This document shows positions 43,086 to 55,412 of a DNA stretch of 64,000 nt, in pieces. This stretch comes from Vombatus ursinus (lineage: Eukaryota; Chordata; Mammalia; Diprotodontia; Vombatidae): NCBI RefSeq assembly GCF_900497805.2, contig NW_020954599.1, forward strand, positions 46,299,241-46,363,240. Direction: 5' to 3'. How positions within the stretch are numbered: the stretch's first letter is position 1; the number at the start of each line of letters is the position of its first letter. Position numbers and translations under genes: made by a program. The notes under the pieces are model-generated. The model was not told where the DNA came from. It ran no database searches and saw nothing but the letters and a program-made list of their open reading frames with translations.

Positions 43086-44189
43086 GCCTTTCATGATAAT
43101 GAGTTATCAGCTGTGATCTGCCTTTTGATACACCCACAGAAGCATGGCCATAGAACTGTGCCAGCTGGCTGGGAGATCGACTCAACATTCTTCAAGTTCC
43201 ATTCCATTGGGACAAACTGCTCAGTATGGCCAGGTGCCCATAGCATTGAAGTAGAGAATGCCAGCATGAAGACTGGGGAGGCATCTCCCCTAGCTATAGG
43301 GTGTATCCTTCATAGCACCCCTATGCTCTTTGTGAAGAAGCAGGAACCAGGAATGGTAGTGGTTTGAGGTCTGTTGTGAGCAGAGAACAGGGAAAACTCA
43401 AGCTTTGGACAACAGGAGACTTGGAAAACCCAAGCTGTAACTCCTCTGGCTGCATCTTTCAGTTTAATGCCTCATCATTAATGTCCTGTTTCCATTGTCC
43501 CTATAGGCTGTTTACAACAGTTGGGTTTAGAAGAAGTTTTCTCTTCCTAAATACTTACTTTCACTTCAAAGCCTTCTCAACTGTGTTACTTTTTGGCCAG
43601 CAAACCTGAGCTATTGGCTGTGGTTAGTGAATTTGTGGAGAGATAAAGAAGGGATCCCAGTTCTCAAAGAGATGGGAAACATTTTGTGCTAAACAAAGCT
43701 GGGCTGGTTGCAAAGCCAAATTTAGCTACAGAAAAAATATTGTTATTTTCCCCGAGTCTTGCAAAGTCTCCTTCTTTGATGACTGGTTCCTTTTTGTACC
43801 TTGATACAGAGTTAAAACCTGGTTCCCAGGGAAAGGGGGAAATGAGGATTTCATGCAGGCACCATTAATTGGGGCTGGAATGCTTCCATGGTGTAGAGGT
43901 TCCCTTTTGATTGAGACTGTGAATGCCTGAAGCTGCCAGTGCCTTGGAGTTAGAGCACTCTTGTCTTGTTTATAGGTTTTCCCGGTGATTAAACAATGGA
44001 TTGTGAAGTATGTCAACACAAGTTTTCAAGGTATAGGTGTCAGAAGTCTAAAATGTGAAATGCATTTGAAGAAAGGAATTGATTCCTCATCTAGTCATCT
44101 AATTGTTTATGAAATACATGTAATCCATAAAAATGATATAGTCATAGTATTTATTGTGGGGATTGGACTTATTAGTAGACTTTGGACTC
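43086..44189. other. Intron, unassigned
   Basis: Relatively even composition with an 84-residue open frame (43113-43367) that I cannot match to any family. Nothing else is recognised. Confidence 0.35.
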
Positions 44190-44260
44190 TATACATATCA
44201 TCAAATATTTATTGAGCACCTACAGGGTGCATGGCATTGCAATAGGTAAATGGATTAAGT
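44190..44260 (-). mobile_element. L2 LINE 3'-terminal scrap
   Basis: CATCAAATATTTATTGAGCACCTACAGGGTGC. Confidence 0.6.
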
Positions 44261-44431
44261 GAAATTGATTCATAAATTCCAACTCCCATCCCTATAAACA
44301 AAAGTTAGGTTTACTAATTGATTTTCATTAAAGAAGCTGGCTTACGCTTGTCATCTGATGATTTCCCATAACAACAGTTGTTAAAAGGAGAAGCTGAATT
44401 AGCACTCTACAGCCCCTGCACAGGATGCCCC

Positions 44432-44434
<3 letters not shown>

Positions 44435-44463
<29 letters not shown>
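44435..44463. repeat. (GT)n microsatellite
   Basis: About 14 uninterrupted GT units. Confidence 0.97.
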
Positions 44464-44467
<4 letters not shown>

Positions 44468-44599
44468 AACAATGCTATTGAAAAATCTAGTACTCCTATT
44501 GTTGGATATTAGGATCCTTTGAATAAATTGTGAGTTGCCCAAGTTCATTTTATACATTTCAGAGCTAGAACCCTTTAACCTGGAAATAATATTATTCCA

Positions 44600-44735
44600 A
44601 AAGCGATTTTGTGCTGTGTTTGCTACCTTGGGTGAGTCATGTAACCCTACAATTTCTTTATTTGTAATATGAGGAATTTTTGGATTCAATGATTCAGGAT
44701 ACTTCCTAGGTCTAAATCTATGATCTTATGTTTTG
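44600..44735 (+). mobile_element. Marsupial MIR-like SINE, 5' truncated
   Basis: TACCTTGGGTGAGTCATG and CTTCCTAGGTCTAAATCTATGATC. Confidence 0.75.
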
Positions 44736-45489
44736 GTTAAGTAGAAAGGTCACAGCTCCCTCTCCCTATATGGGTGATAGTTAGGAGCGCAGTGTTTAAC
44801 AACTGGCTCTCCATTAAAAAAAAAAGAGTGATTGACACACTTTTAATTTTAATCTGCATTATTAACATTTCCCCTATCACTTTCTTAAATATAGATGATC
44901 AACAAAATAATAAACCATGCCCTGATTTTTGCTGATTTCTGAGGAATAAATGCTTATACTGAAATTTTAACAATTGGTTGGTTCAAGCATACTCCTGGTT
45001 ATAGTCCAAATGTTTGTTTACAAGTAGATTATTTAACATAAGGTATGCATCTTGATATAAAAATAGTATTATAGAGCATGGTTATTTTTTTGAAGCCAAC
45101 TCATAAATTTTTTGAGGCCAACTCCATGATAGTAATAATATTCTAGTATTAAAGTCCTACTTAGCTTCCTAATCTTGAAGTGTTAGTGACCTGGGGTTTG
45201 AATGAAAGGTAGATGTACATATATTGACATAAACTTGGTTGTAAAGTATTATCAGATAGGGGCACTATTTTAATGAAAAGATAAGAATGATTGGTAATTA
45301 ACATATTGGTCACTTAGAGATAAGTAATTTCATTAAAATATTTAGAACTAATTTTGTTCATTAGAATAGAATTTACTCTTTCAGTCTTATTAAAGATGAT
45401 TCAGTTTAGCAAATCATTTTTTAAATAGATAATTCAAAGATAAATTTTGGTCCAACTAATGACTCCCTATTGTTTTGCCAAAGAGATCT
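44736..45489. other. AT-rich intron
   Basis: Nothing recognised except a short imperfect direct repeat, TTTTTTGAAGCCAACTC / TTTTTTGAGGCCAACTC, at 45086-45126. Confidence 0.4.
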
Positions 45490-45682
45490 AAAGCATGGAA
45501 TCATGTTAAGGGCATTGTCCCTAGAATCAGGGAGATCTGGAATTAAATCCTGCTTCAGACTCTTAATTGTTGTGTGACTTTGGGCAAATCTTTTCACCTT
45601 CTGTGCCTCATTATCTTCATCTGTAAAATGAGGGAGTTGGACTCAGTGGCACCTATAATCCCTTCCAGTTTAAGAAGTAAGT
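45490..45682 (+). mobile_element. Marsupial MIR-like SINE
   Basis: AATCAGGGAGATCTGGAATTAAATCC, GTGTGACTTTGGGCAAATC and CTTCATCTGTAAAATGAGGGAGTTGGAC are in order. Confidence 0.92.
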
Positions 45683-46580
45683 TACATGGTTATTCAAGGA
45701 AAAATAGTCTCCGCTTAACATACTTGCTTTATTTGGGGGTAATTTCTCATTAGAGTTCCTCTGCTTTGACTCCACATTGCTCAGCCCATTCCCCACATCC
45801 ACTCCAGTATCTTTATGTAAGCTCTGCCCAAAATAAATATATTGTAAGAATTTCATCGTCACGTGCAATGGAGTCTCCAGAACAAATTCCTTGCATTTTA
45901 GAGTTCTCTCTAGAAGGAGTCCTCTGTCTCCAGCTTTGTTCATGTAGCTTTAATTATCATTTTAAAATGGCTGTTGAAGAAAATCATATTGGGAAAGCTT
46001 AAATGACATCCAGTTCCTTTTTCAGAACAGTTAGCTTTTATTGTCATTAGTTAGGCCTTTTGCATGGATTTGCTTTTTCTCTGTAAGGAGAAAACAAAAT
46101 AGCTGCATTTTACGATACATCATATCATACAACAAGTTTGATAGGTGAAACAGATGTATATAAAAAAGAAAGAATGCAGCCCAAATTTTCTGCCCTCAAA
46201 TTTCGAAGTATCTCTTTCCTTTAGCATAGGAAATTGTTAGTCATTAAAAGAAAAGCAAAGTAAGAGTATAAAGAAAGTATTTCCCTGGGCTCTGAGCATC
46301 TTCACTAGGTGCTTTCTATCCCTTAGAGCTCTAATTAGACAAACCACTCCACTGTGCATCAGCAATGGCAGGTGCCCTGAGGGGAGCTGATAAGGCTGGA
46401 AAACCCCAGTGTAGGAAATAAAGAGAAATGCCTAATAGAAAGCAGAAATTGTTACTTATTTTTAAGGAAGTTCATTTTTTGTGGTATTTTCTGGGACTTA
46501 ATCTGTTACTGGAGGTAGACCAACCTTATTAAATTATTTCTTTCTTTGACTCAATTACTAGACCGGTAGACCAGAGAAGG
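45683..46580. other. Intron, no recognised elements
   Basis: Nothing recognised. Confidence 0.35.
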
Positions 46581-46674
46581 ATGTATGTATATATATATAT
46601 ATATATATGTATATACACATATATGAGTGTGTATATATGTATATATACATATTTATATATACATATGTGTATTT

Positions 46675-46712
<38 letters not shown>

Positions 46713-46727
46713 ACACATATATATATA
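46581..46727. repeat. Compound (TA)n/(CA)n microsatellite
   Basis: TATATA blocks from 46583, then a (CA)n run at 46676-46706, then TATATA again. This accounts for the Tyr/Ile/Val/Cys-rich open frames. Confidence 0.95.
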
Positions 46728-46728
46728 C

Positions 46729-46920
46729 CAACCAGTGATAAAGAATGCTACCCATCTCCTGAAATAAAGATGATAGACCAAATACGCAGAACTAGACACA
46801 TTTTTGGACTAATGAAGAATGGCTAATGAAGAAATGTGGTGTTCTTTGTTTTTCTTTTTTCCCTTTTTCTCCAGGGTGGGGTGGGTGAAGTAAAAAAAGA
46901 AATATTTGATGATTGAAATT
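46729..46920 (+). mobile_element. L1 3' UTR fragment
   Basis: AAGAATGCTACCCATCTCCTG followed by a T-rich stretch and TTTCTCCAGGGTGGGG resembles the marsupial L1 3' UTR. Confidence 0.6.
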
Positions 46921-46981
46921 TTATTTAAAAATTTCACTTAAAATTTTATTTAAAATGCGTGCATATGCATGTATTTATATA

Positions 46982-47583
46982 TGTAGCAGACTGAGGCACA
47001 AAGATCTGAGTGTGATCAATTTATTAATAAAGTGTTAATTTACCAATAAATAGGACCTCAGCTTTCCCAGCTAAGATAAGGTTCTGAAAGAGGGAGGAAA
47101 CTCTTTAATATTTTGGGCAATACAGAGCAAAGAATATGACTTCATAGATAGGGAACAAGTTTTGACTGATTAAAGAGCTCAACATCATGAATGGAGAAAT
47201 CAATATGGTTGGTTACAGAGCTGGGATGGAGGGGACAATATGATTGGTTGGAAACTGTGAATGAGGGGCTAACAACAACCCCTTGCTTCCTTCCAGTAAC
47301 TGAGGTATGTTCTTTGTTTGAGTTCACCTGCAAGGTTAGAGTTAATGGACCAGACTTTTTTGGATAACGAACCAGACATCCTTGAAGAATAGCTTGGTAG
47401 TATAAAGATCTAAGATCAGACTCCCTGGTGTTCACTGCTTCCTTCAAGGGTAGCATATTTCCTTGAAGCAAGAACAGGACAATGATTAACCAGAGAACTG
47501 AATTTTTAAACAATTCACTACAGGCCAGCTGAATTCTGAACTAAGTTCAGACATAAAACCATGACTTATGCAGTTACAGGACA
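46982..47583 (-). mobile_element. Solo LTR, endogenous retrovirus fossil (family 3)
   Basis: A roughly 602-bp unit runs TGTAGCAGACTG...TTACAGGACA on the plus strand. Reversed, it ends CTTTATTAATAAATTGATCACACTC...TGCTACA, an LTR-like polyadenylation region. Imperfect 5-bp flanks (ATATA / AAATA). No internal genes. Fossil. Confidence 0.7.
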
Positions 47584-47844
47584 AAATAAATTAATTGCAA
47601 ATAAGATCAATTAAAAGATGATATGGAATCAATCTGTTTCATATACTTACATATTTACATGTGTAAACATGTTTGCATGTGTGTATGTATTCCTGGTTTT
47701 CAGCAGACCATTTGATATAGTTTCTTATGTTATCTTTATAGAAAGATAGATAAATGTGGGTTGGATAATAGTGTAATTACAGTGGATTTAAAACAGGCTG
47801 AATGAATAGATGTGGAGAGTCATTTGGTTGTTCTTTGTAGTTAT

Positions 47845-48373
47845 TGCTGCTTTTCTTTAAAAATTTAAAAATTACATATTTTTTAGTTATCAAGCATTTA
47901 TTTTTTCTCCCTCCTACTCTCCCCTCCCCAAAAAAGGAAAAACAATTTGTAACAAATAAGCATAGTCAGACAAAACAAAGTCTTGCACTGGCCATGTCCA
48001 AAAATGTGTCATTTTCTGTATATTTAGATGTAGATCATCTTTATGTCAGGAAATGAGTAGCATTCTTCATCACTGGCTCTCTAGAACCATGATTGACCAT
48101 TGCATTGATAAGGGTTCTTAAGATTTTCAGAATTGCTCATTTTTATTTCATTGTTAGCATAGTATTTATAAATCATTCTCCTGGTTCTGTGTACTTCACT
48201 TGGCATCAATACATATAAGCCTTCACAGGTTTCTCTAGATAATTCTCTAGAACTATCATTTTTCATTTCATACAGTATGATAGTATTCCATTCCACTCAT
48301 ATCATAATTTATTCAGCTATTCCTTAATTGATGGGGACCCTTTTAGTTTCTAGTTCTTTGCTACTACAAAAAA

Positions 48374-48404
<31 letters not shown>

Positions 48405-48410
48405 TTTTTT
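47845..48410 (-). mobile_element. L1 3' end
   Basis: GGCCATGTCCAAAAATGTG, CATTGCATTGATAAGGG, TTCTCCTGGTTCTGTGTACTTCAC and ATAGTATTCCATTCCACTC follow the reversed L1 end. A (CA)n run sits at 48378-48404. Confidence 0.9.
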
Positions 48411-48689
48411 TTATTGCACATAAGACCTTCTCCTCTTTTGGAAAAAATAATCACTAATGTTTCCTTTCTTTGTCAAGCCCAAACCCTCTACCTGAACCCT
48501 TGCTCTATACCCTCCTATTTTCTTTAGCATATTATTCCCACTATCATTTCCCCTTTCTCTCTAACCTTTAATAACGCTTCCTATTTATTCTTTCCCTGCT
48601 TATAAACACATTTGTCTCCACCATCTCTTAATAAACTCATAGACCCTTCCATCACATTGTAGATAGTGAATCACTCAACTTAATAGTCA

Positions 48690-49528
48690 GGAAGAGTGAA
48701 CTTCTTATTATTGAAGGGGGACCACCATTCTTACAGTAACCAAGGTTCACAACCTCACTGTCATATTGATTCCTTTTTCTCACTCATTCCACATTTTCAA
48801 ACAATTGCTGAATCTTGTAATTTTTTTCTCTTACATTTCTCACATATGCCCTCTTCCTTAAACTTAAATGGCCACCACCAAAGTTCAAAGTTCGGCCAAA
48901 GTTCAGGACAGAACTAACTCTCACTTGGGGTATTACAAAATCCTAGTCTTCCTGCATCATCTCTCCCCACTCACTTAGCTGCCAAACTGATTTTTCTTAA
49001 GCTTGGGGTGTGACCATGACATCCTCCTACTCAATAAATTCCTGGGGCATCTAAAGGTCTTCACAACTTAGATTTTTCCTAACTTTTCAATTTTCTTATA
49101 TTCCAATTCTCACTACACACAGTATGCAATCTTCTGATCCGGCCATACTGACCTATCTACAATTCTTCCCACAGGACATTGTATCTCCCATCTTCATGCT
49201 TTTGCACTGACTCTTCCTCATGCCATGAATGTTTTTCTTCCTCATCTTCAACTCACAGAATATCTGATTTTCTTTAAACTTAGCTGAAGCACTATTTCTT
49301 CCAGGAGGCCTTTCCTCATTCCCACAGATGCTAGTGCCATCCCTTCTTAGGAAATCTTCCATATTCTCTGTACTTTTCTAGTATGTTCTGATTTATATGG
49401 AGTTCCCCATTTAAAATGTAAGCTTCTTAAGGAGAGGGATTATTTTTGCTTTTCTTTGTATGTGTTTCAGTTCTCACTACAGTGTTGTACACATAGTAAG
49501 TAATAAATGCTTGTTGATTGATTGAAGA
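48690..49528 (+). mobile_element. L2 LINE 3' part with intact tail
   Basis: CTGATTTTTCTTAAGC, GACCATGACATCCTCCTACTC, TCTATCTACAATTCTTCCC, ATGTAAGCTTCTTAAGGAGAGGG and the terminal AATAAATGCTTGTTGATTGATTG. Confidence 0.9.
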
Positions 49529-49865
49529 CCTAGGTTCACATCTTACCTCATATACTTACCTATTATATGTTATATATATATATATATTATTTTATGTTAT
49601 ATTATATACTATATATAACATGTATATATAATATACATATATTATTAATATATATGTTATATATATTATTTGTGTTACTTAAAATACCTGTCTCTTGGCA
49701 ACCAGGTTTAGACACAGATCCTGTGATCTCACCTCACACATTTACTAGCTGTGTGACTCTGGCAAGTTACTTAACTTCTTATGGCCTCAGGTCTGCATTT
49801 GTAAAATGAATGGGTTGAACTATGCGGTTTCTATGTTTTCTTATAGCTCTAAATCTATGATCCTC
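49527..49865 (+). mobile_element. SINE split by a (TA)n expansion
   Basis: GAAGACCTAGGTTCACATC begins the SINE at 49527. A TA-rich tract occupies about 49565-49675. The SINE resumes with ACACATTTACTAGCTGTGTGACTC, GTAAAATGAATGGGTTG and CTCTAAATCTATGATCC. Part of the body may be duplicated across the tract. Confidence 0.8.
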
Positions 49866-49899
49866 CCATTCTTAGAAAAGGTAGACTTTACCTACTGCC

Positions 49900-51238
49900 T
49901 TTATTTCCTCTCCTATCACTCTCTTCTAAACCCTTTATAATCTGACTTCCAACTGTGTAATTCAACAGAAATTGCTCTTCTTAAGGTCACCAGTGGTCTC
50001 TTAATTGCCATATCTGATGGCCTTTTTTTCAATCATTATCGTTCTTGACTTCTCTATGGCATTTGACACTGGGTTTTTGTGACACTACTCTCTCTTGTTT
50101 CTCCTCATTTGTCTAAGCACCCAGTCTCTTTTTCTAGGTCATTATTCACATACTTACCTATAGAGTTATCTATAGGGAGAGTTATCTCCAAACTGAATCC
50201 TTTTATCTTCTCTCTTAGTACTCTTATAAGTACTATAAGTAAGTAGTACTCTTAAAAGTACTTATAAGTAAGCTTATCAGCTCACAGACTATTTTATCAA
50301 CTAAATAGTGATGACTCCCAGATCTATATATTCACCACAAACCTCTCTAGCACCCCAGCCCCACATTACCAACTGTCTACTGGATATCATAGAGTCATCA
50401 CACATTCAACATGTCCAAAATATAACATATTTACCCCACCCCCAATCCTTCTTTCCTACAAACTTTCCTTTTCTGTCAAGGGCACTTCAGTTAGCAACCT
50501 TGATGTCATCCTCAACTTCTCCCTTCCTCCCTCTACATATCCAATCATATGTCAAATTTTGTGATTTCTTCCTCCACATCATCTCTGACACCTTCTCTCT
50601 ATTTGCATAGCCACTCTGCCATTAAAGTCCTCATCAGTTCTTGACTGGACTACCAAAATAGCATCCCATTTGGTCTTCCTGCCTCAAATCTCTTCCTTGT
50701 CTAATTTCACACAGCTTCACACAGCTGCCAAACTAATTTTTCTAAAGTGAACATATGTCCATATCACTCCTTTCCTTACTAGACTTCAGTGACTTCCTAT
50801 TAATACTAAAAAAAATACAAAATCCTCTCTTAGGCATTTAAAGCCCTTTACAAACTGGCCTCAACCTATCCTTTTAAAATTATTATTCCTCTTTCACAGA
50901 CATTTTGGTGCAGGCCAATTGGCCTTCCTCATACTTATCACTCCATTTCCTGTCTCCATGGCTTTGTCCTGGCTTCCCCTCATGGCTTTAATGCCATTTC
51001 TCTTCACCTCTGTCTCTCCAAATCCTTGATTTCCTTCAAGGTACAGTTCCACTGTCATCATTTGCATAATACTTTTCATAATCCTTCACCTCCCCCACCC
51101 CAATCATCTTATATCTGTTTTGTATATCCATCTATACATATACATGTCTTCTTAGCTAGGTATAAGTTCATGGAATTCATTGTTTTTGCTCATGTCTTTG
51201 CATCTTCAACACCTAGCACAGTCCATGACATAGTGAGG
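49900..51238 (+). mobile_element. L2 LINE, long fragment including RT region
   Basis: CTTCTTAAGGTCACCAGTGGTCTC, TTGACTTCTCTATGGCATTTGAC (the LDFSMAFD RT block), AACATGTCCAAAATATAAC, TTGACTGGACTACC and TTAAAGCCCTTTACAAACTGGCC, then a tail to about 51238. Frames are broken. Confidence 0.9.
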
Positions 51239-51374
51239 TAGGTGGCTCCATCACTGGTAGCCAACCAGGAGTTGATCATTTTAACAAGATATGTATCATT
51301 CAGCAAAGATTCAGAGCACATGTTATAAGGACTAGAATGCATGCTCAGCTCCAAATCTTATAGTAGTATTATAT

Positions 51375-51785
51375 TCAGTTCTCAGTGCCACAGGATCACA
51401 CCCATGATGAACAGACTACAGACCATGTCATGTGAGGATTGGTTGAGGGAATCTGAGGTGCTTCATCTGAAGAAGAGAAGACTCGGGGAAGGCATGGCAG
51501 CTATCTTCAAGTACTTACAAGGTTGTTATATAGAAAGGGTGTTAATTTTTCCTATTTTGCCCCAGATAGCAGAACTGGGAAATGGACGTTTAGACACGAA
51601 TTTCGACTTAACAGAATGAAAAACTTCCTAGCAATTAGTGGTTCTCAGAGGCAAGACAAACTACCTTAGAAAGCTTTGGATTCCTCTTTATGGGAGGTCT
51701 TGACCTAGAGCCCAGCCTATGGTCAGAAGGGTTAGATTAGATGACCCCTGTGATCTGTTTTTATTTGGAGATTCAATAATTTTGT
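51375..51785 (+). mobile_element. L3/CR1 LINE 3' end
   Basis: GACCATGTCATGTGAGGATTGG, AAGAAGAGAAGACTCGGGG, AGCTATCTTCAAGTACTTAC and AAAACTTCCTAGCAATTAG follow the L3 ORF2 end and 3' UTR. Confidence 0.9.
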
Positions 51786-52784
51786 GAAAAACAACAGACT
51801 GAAACTGAATTTTTTTTTGGTAGGGAGAAGTTGAAGGGGGCAGAAGGTATCAACAAAAGTAGACTCAGCAAGGCTTATTGATCACTTATGGCTACACTTA
51901 TTCCCAGAGGGTTAGATCTCAATTGGTTGACAGGTCCATTGGCCTGGCAGTGGCTACTAGAGAAAAAGTGTGAATGAATTTCTTGAGTAAAAAAAAAATA
52001 TCTTAGAAGGTCAAGTCAGCATCCTATGTTCACTTTTTCTCTTCCCAAAACATTGAAAACAGCGACAAGCAAACCTGGCATTGCCCGCTGGGGACCTAGG
52101 CTTTTCTTCCTACCTTTATATATCACTTTGATTATATGGAATCAATTTCTATTCCATCCTATTTTTCCTAGCCAGAGAATAGTTCAGAGATCTGTATTTA
52201 CTAAGGTGACAACCTTATACTTTCCAACTGTCTGAGCAGAAATAAGGCAGGAAAATAGATTCTGCTTCTCTTTCCCTTTCTATAATGGTGGCTTAGATTT
52301 GACTTTGTATCTTTCTGGATTTAATAGATTCAGAATGAATCAAAAAGCTCAGTGGTTCCTTCACGATTAAGTTCATGGCTCCTGGAACAGACCTTGGCAT
52401 TAGGATAAATTCATGGAGAATTGGAAATGTTTCCTGGAATTTGCAACAGAACATTTAAAAAAAATTGCATCTATCATTGTCCTCTCTTCTTACACAGAGT
52501 GTGATTTGTGTCCCTTTTAGAGTGTGATTGTCTGAGTATATGGTTGCCATGGCCAATACTTTTAAAAAATAATCCATAGTGCTATCATTAGGGCTTAGAG
52601 CTAAGGCATGCTATTTCTCTTTTTTCTATAGAGAACCAGGGGTACCCAAAGTCTTTCCATAATGGAAGAGACTGAGGCAGGGAGGTAAGTAAGTGGGCTG
52701 TTGTGGTCATTTAGCCTAAAGGCAGTAGTAATAAAGGCAAAGGAACAGAGGTAGGTGCACAACATTTCAGTCTTTGTTCTGTGA
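51786..52784. other. Intron, no recognised elements
   Basis: Nothing recognised. Confidence 0.35.
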
Positions 52785-53182
52785 GCCTTTACACAGGTTG
52801 GCTAATATTCCTAGAATACTCTCCCTCCTCATCTCTGCCTCTTAGAATCCACCTCTCCTTTCAAGGCTTAGTTCATAGGCCACTTTCTATGAAAGGCCTT
52901 GATACTTGCTACTTGTATATCCTTAGGTATGACATCTAACCTCACTGGGCCTCAATTTCCTCTTGTATAGGATCAGAATAGATAGTTTCTGAGATTCCTT
53001 CCAATTGCTTTGGAATTCAAATCCAATTCAATTACTTTGTATTTACTTTTCTTGTGTAGTTTGTATCTACCAGTAAAATATAAATTCCTTGAGGGCAGAG
53101 ACTGTCTTATTTTTATATCTTTGTATCCTTAGGGCCTAGAACAGTATCTTGCTCATAGGAAGTGATTTTTTAATGAATGAGT
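52785..53182 (+). mobile_element. L2 LINE 3' end with a nested SINE fragment
   Basis: GAATACTCTCCCTCCTCATCTC and CTCCTTTCAAGGCTTAG begin it, and AAATTCCTTGAGGGCAGAGACTG ends it. A SINE piece (CCTCACTGGGCCTCAATTTCC) interrupts at about 52920-53010. Confidence 0.85.
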
Positions 53183-53340
53183 GCTTTTGTTTATCCTGAA
53201 TACCATCCATGTCAGGATGACTGAAATGAGAATGAACTAGCATTTTAATCTTAATAATATATAATTGCTGTGTACTATTGATTATCATCTGAAGTGCTTA
53301 ATGAAGAAGTAGAGCTACTATACCCTAACAATGCTTAGTG

Positions 53341-53341
<1 letters not shown>

Positions 53342-53416
<75 letters not shown>

Positions 53417-53702
53417 TAAAGAGGGAGGGAGTGAGAGGGAAAAGGAGGGAAGAATCAGGTGGGAGGAAGGAAGGAGAGGAAAAGGGGGAAGAAGTGAGAG
53501 GCAGAGGGGGAGAGAGGGAGAGAGAGAGACCGAGAGGAGAAACAGAGATGGAAGAAGGATGGAAAGACATAGCAAGAGAAGGGGAGAAGGGGAGGGAGGA
53601 AGAAAAGAAGAAAGGATGGAGGGAGAAAGAGAAGGAAAGAAGGAAGATGGGGAGGGAGAGGGAGAATGATGGGAAGGGAAACAGGAAGAGGGAAAGAGGG
53701 AA
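53342..53702. repeat. (GT)n(GA)n followed by a 290-bp purine-rich tract
   Basis: (GT)n at 53343-53373, (GA)n at 53374-53412, then G/A-rich sequence with very few pyrimidines to 53702. Open frames on both strands here are low-complexity artefacts. Confidence 0.97.
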
Positions 53703-54024
53703 GTAGATGGTTGGCAGAATCTCACAGTGGAAGGAGAAAACAGGGGCAAAAATTCTGCTCAATCTGTCATTACTCCATAGTGCCTACTCTACTACCTCAA
53801 TGTTCTCTAGTAGAATTTTCTTGAGGGCCAAATTTTAATGTGTGAAGTTCAGGAGGACCCATAGGTATGTCTGCATACATTTTTATATGTAACCTGTAGA
53901 AAATATTTCTACCCATACTTTACAGTTAATTCAGTTGTCAAGCTAAAGTATCAATACTGCTTTCTTTAGATGTTTCATGTTTGCTATCTTCAGCGTGCCT
54001 TTTCTGTTCAACCACCACTATTGT
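53703..54024. other. Intron, no recognised elements
   Basis: Nothing recognised. Confidence 0.35.
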
Positions 54025-54145
54025 TTCACATGAAGATTAATGACCTGCTCATGGTTGCACAACTAGTCATTAGAGAACTAGTAAATGGTAGAGATGGGAT
54101 TAAAATCCACGTCTTTTGACACCACATCAACCATGCCTAATTTTG
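54025..54145 (-). mobile_element. MIR-type SINE fragment
   Basis: ACCTGCTCATGGTTGCACAACTAG and GGGATTAAAATCCACGTC. Confidence 0.7.
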
Positions 54146-54219
54146 AATTTAGTGGGAACAGATCATATTTGGTTCAAACAAATGCTTCTTTATCTTAGTG
54201 TTTTAGGCTTTTTCTAAAC

Positions 54220-54420
54220 AGTGATTAGGAGTCAGGGTTGCAAACCCTATCTCTGATATCGTGGGTGTCATGTGATTAACAGTCATTTCATGTCTCTATG
54301 TTTCAATTTACCCATTTATAAAATGGAGATAATGCCAATAAGGACCTACTTCATAAAGTTGTTGTGGACAAAGGCTGTGGTAAACCTTAATGTGTTATAT
54401 TAATGTGAATTATTATTCAT
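54220..54420 (+). mobile_element. MIR-type SINE
   Basis: GATTAGGAGTCAGGGTTGC, CAATTTACCCATTTATAAAATGG and AAGTTGTTGTGGAC are in order. Confidence 0.85.
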
Positions 54421-54574
54421 GTTACTAATGTGTAGAGATAGAGATTCTCTAGTGGCCTCCTGAGCCATTCTAGAGGGTTACAGGCTAAGAAAAATTATTT
54501 TGTATTTTCCTTTCCCCTCAACATTTTTATTCAGGCCAAATAGGTTAAAGTTAACATCAAAAAAGTATCAAAAG

Positions 54575-54797
54575 GGCAGCATGAGACTTACTTGGGAAGG
54601 GGTGGGGGTGGGGGGTCTATGTACAGTGGAGAGAATGTCATATTTGGAATCAGGAGACATGGATTCCAGTTATGACAGTGACAATCTGTGTGAACTTAGA
54701 AAAGTTATTTCACTAATCTGTTTCTTGAACTGTGAAAATAGAGATTTGGACTATATGATCCCTAAAGTCCTGTCTATCTGTAAAATTCTATGGTTGA
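54575..54797 (+). mobile_element. Marsupial MIR-like SINE
   Basis: GGGCAGCATGAGACTTAC, GGAATCAGGAGACATGG, GATTTGGACTATATGATCCC and TGTAAAATTCTATGG are in order. Confidence 0.85.
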
Positions 54798-55357
54798 GAT
54801 GCTTTGCCTTTCTCCAAGTCCTTCAGTTCTGCTGAAAGAAAAAAAAGTCAATGTTTATAAAAATAGCTTGGAGGCGAGTAGCCACCTTTCTTTCTTCCCT
54901 GGTGAGTAGTGAAGACACAGAAGTCTGACTCAGTGGGAGGAGGGAGATGAAAAGAAGAAGCAGAAGCAAAGAGACTGGAAGACACCAGAGGCTAAAAGCA
55001 TAGAGTTTTTCAAAGTCTGAAGGAAGACTTTCTCATAGATTTATGCTGTTTGTAGTTACAGTTTTCAAGGCATCAGCAGGAAACCCCATGAATGATCAGT
55101 CCTCCTGAGCAAGGCAGCAATTAGGGAGGAAGGGGAGTGAATCAGGGGAAACAAGTTATACAAGCAGTTGCTCAGGTGCCCTAGGCATCAGAGCTGACAT
55201 GTGGGGAATGGGCTGGAGGGGCAAGACATTTATCCTGACAGTTAAATGGTGAGGGGGGAAGGGGGACAAGGAAGTTGTGGCTCAAAAAAAAATCCAGATG
55301 TTTTATTTCTCAGTAGGTTTGAGGTGGGGGTTCAGTTGTAGTTGCAGGTAGGAATGG

Positions 55358-55360
<3 letters not shown>
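54798..55360. other. Intron, purine-rich, no recognised elements
   Basis: Nothing recognised. Confidence 0.35.

Positions 55361-55412
<52 letters not shown>

Noticed and set aside
43113-43367. 84-residue frame in a relatively repeat-free stretch
   Set aside because: No splice-site pair or protein family was recognisable; short frames of this size are expected by chance. Left as unassigned.
46529-46826. Tyr/Ile/Val/Cys-rich open frames
   Set aside because: Produced by TA/CA microsatellite repeats.
53318-53762. Overlapping 110-145-residue open frames on both strands
   Set aside because: All arise from the GT/GA microsatellite and purine tract.
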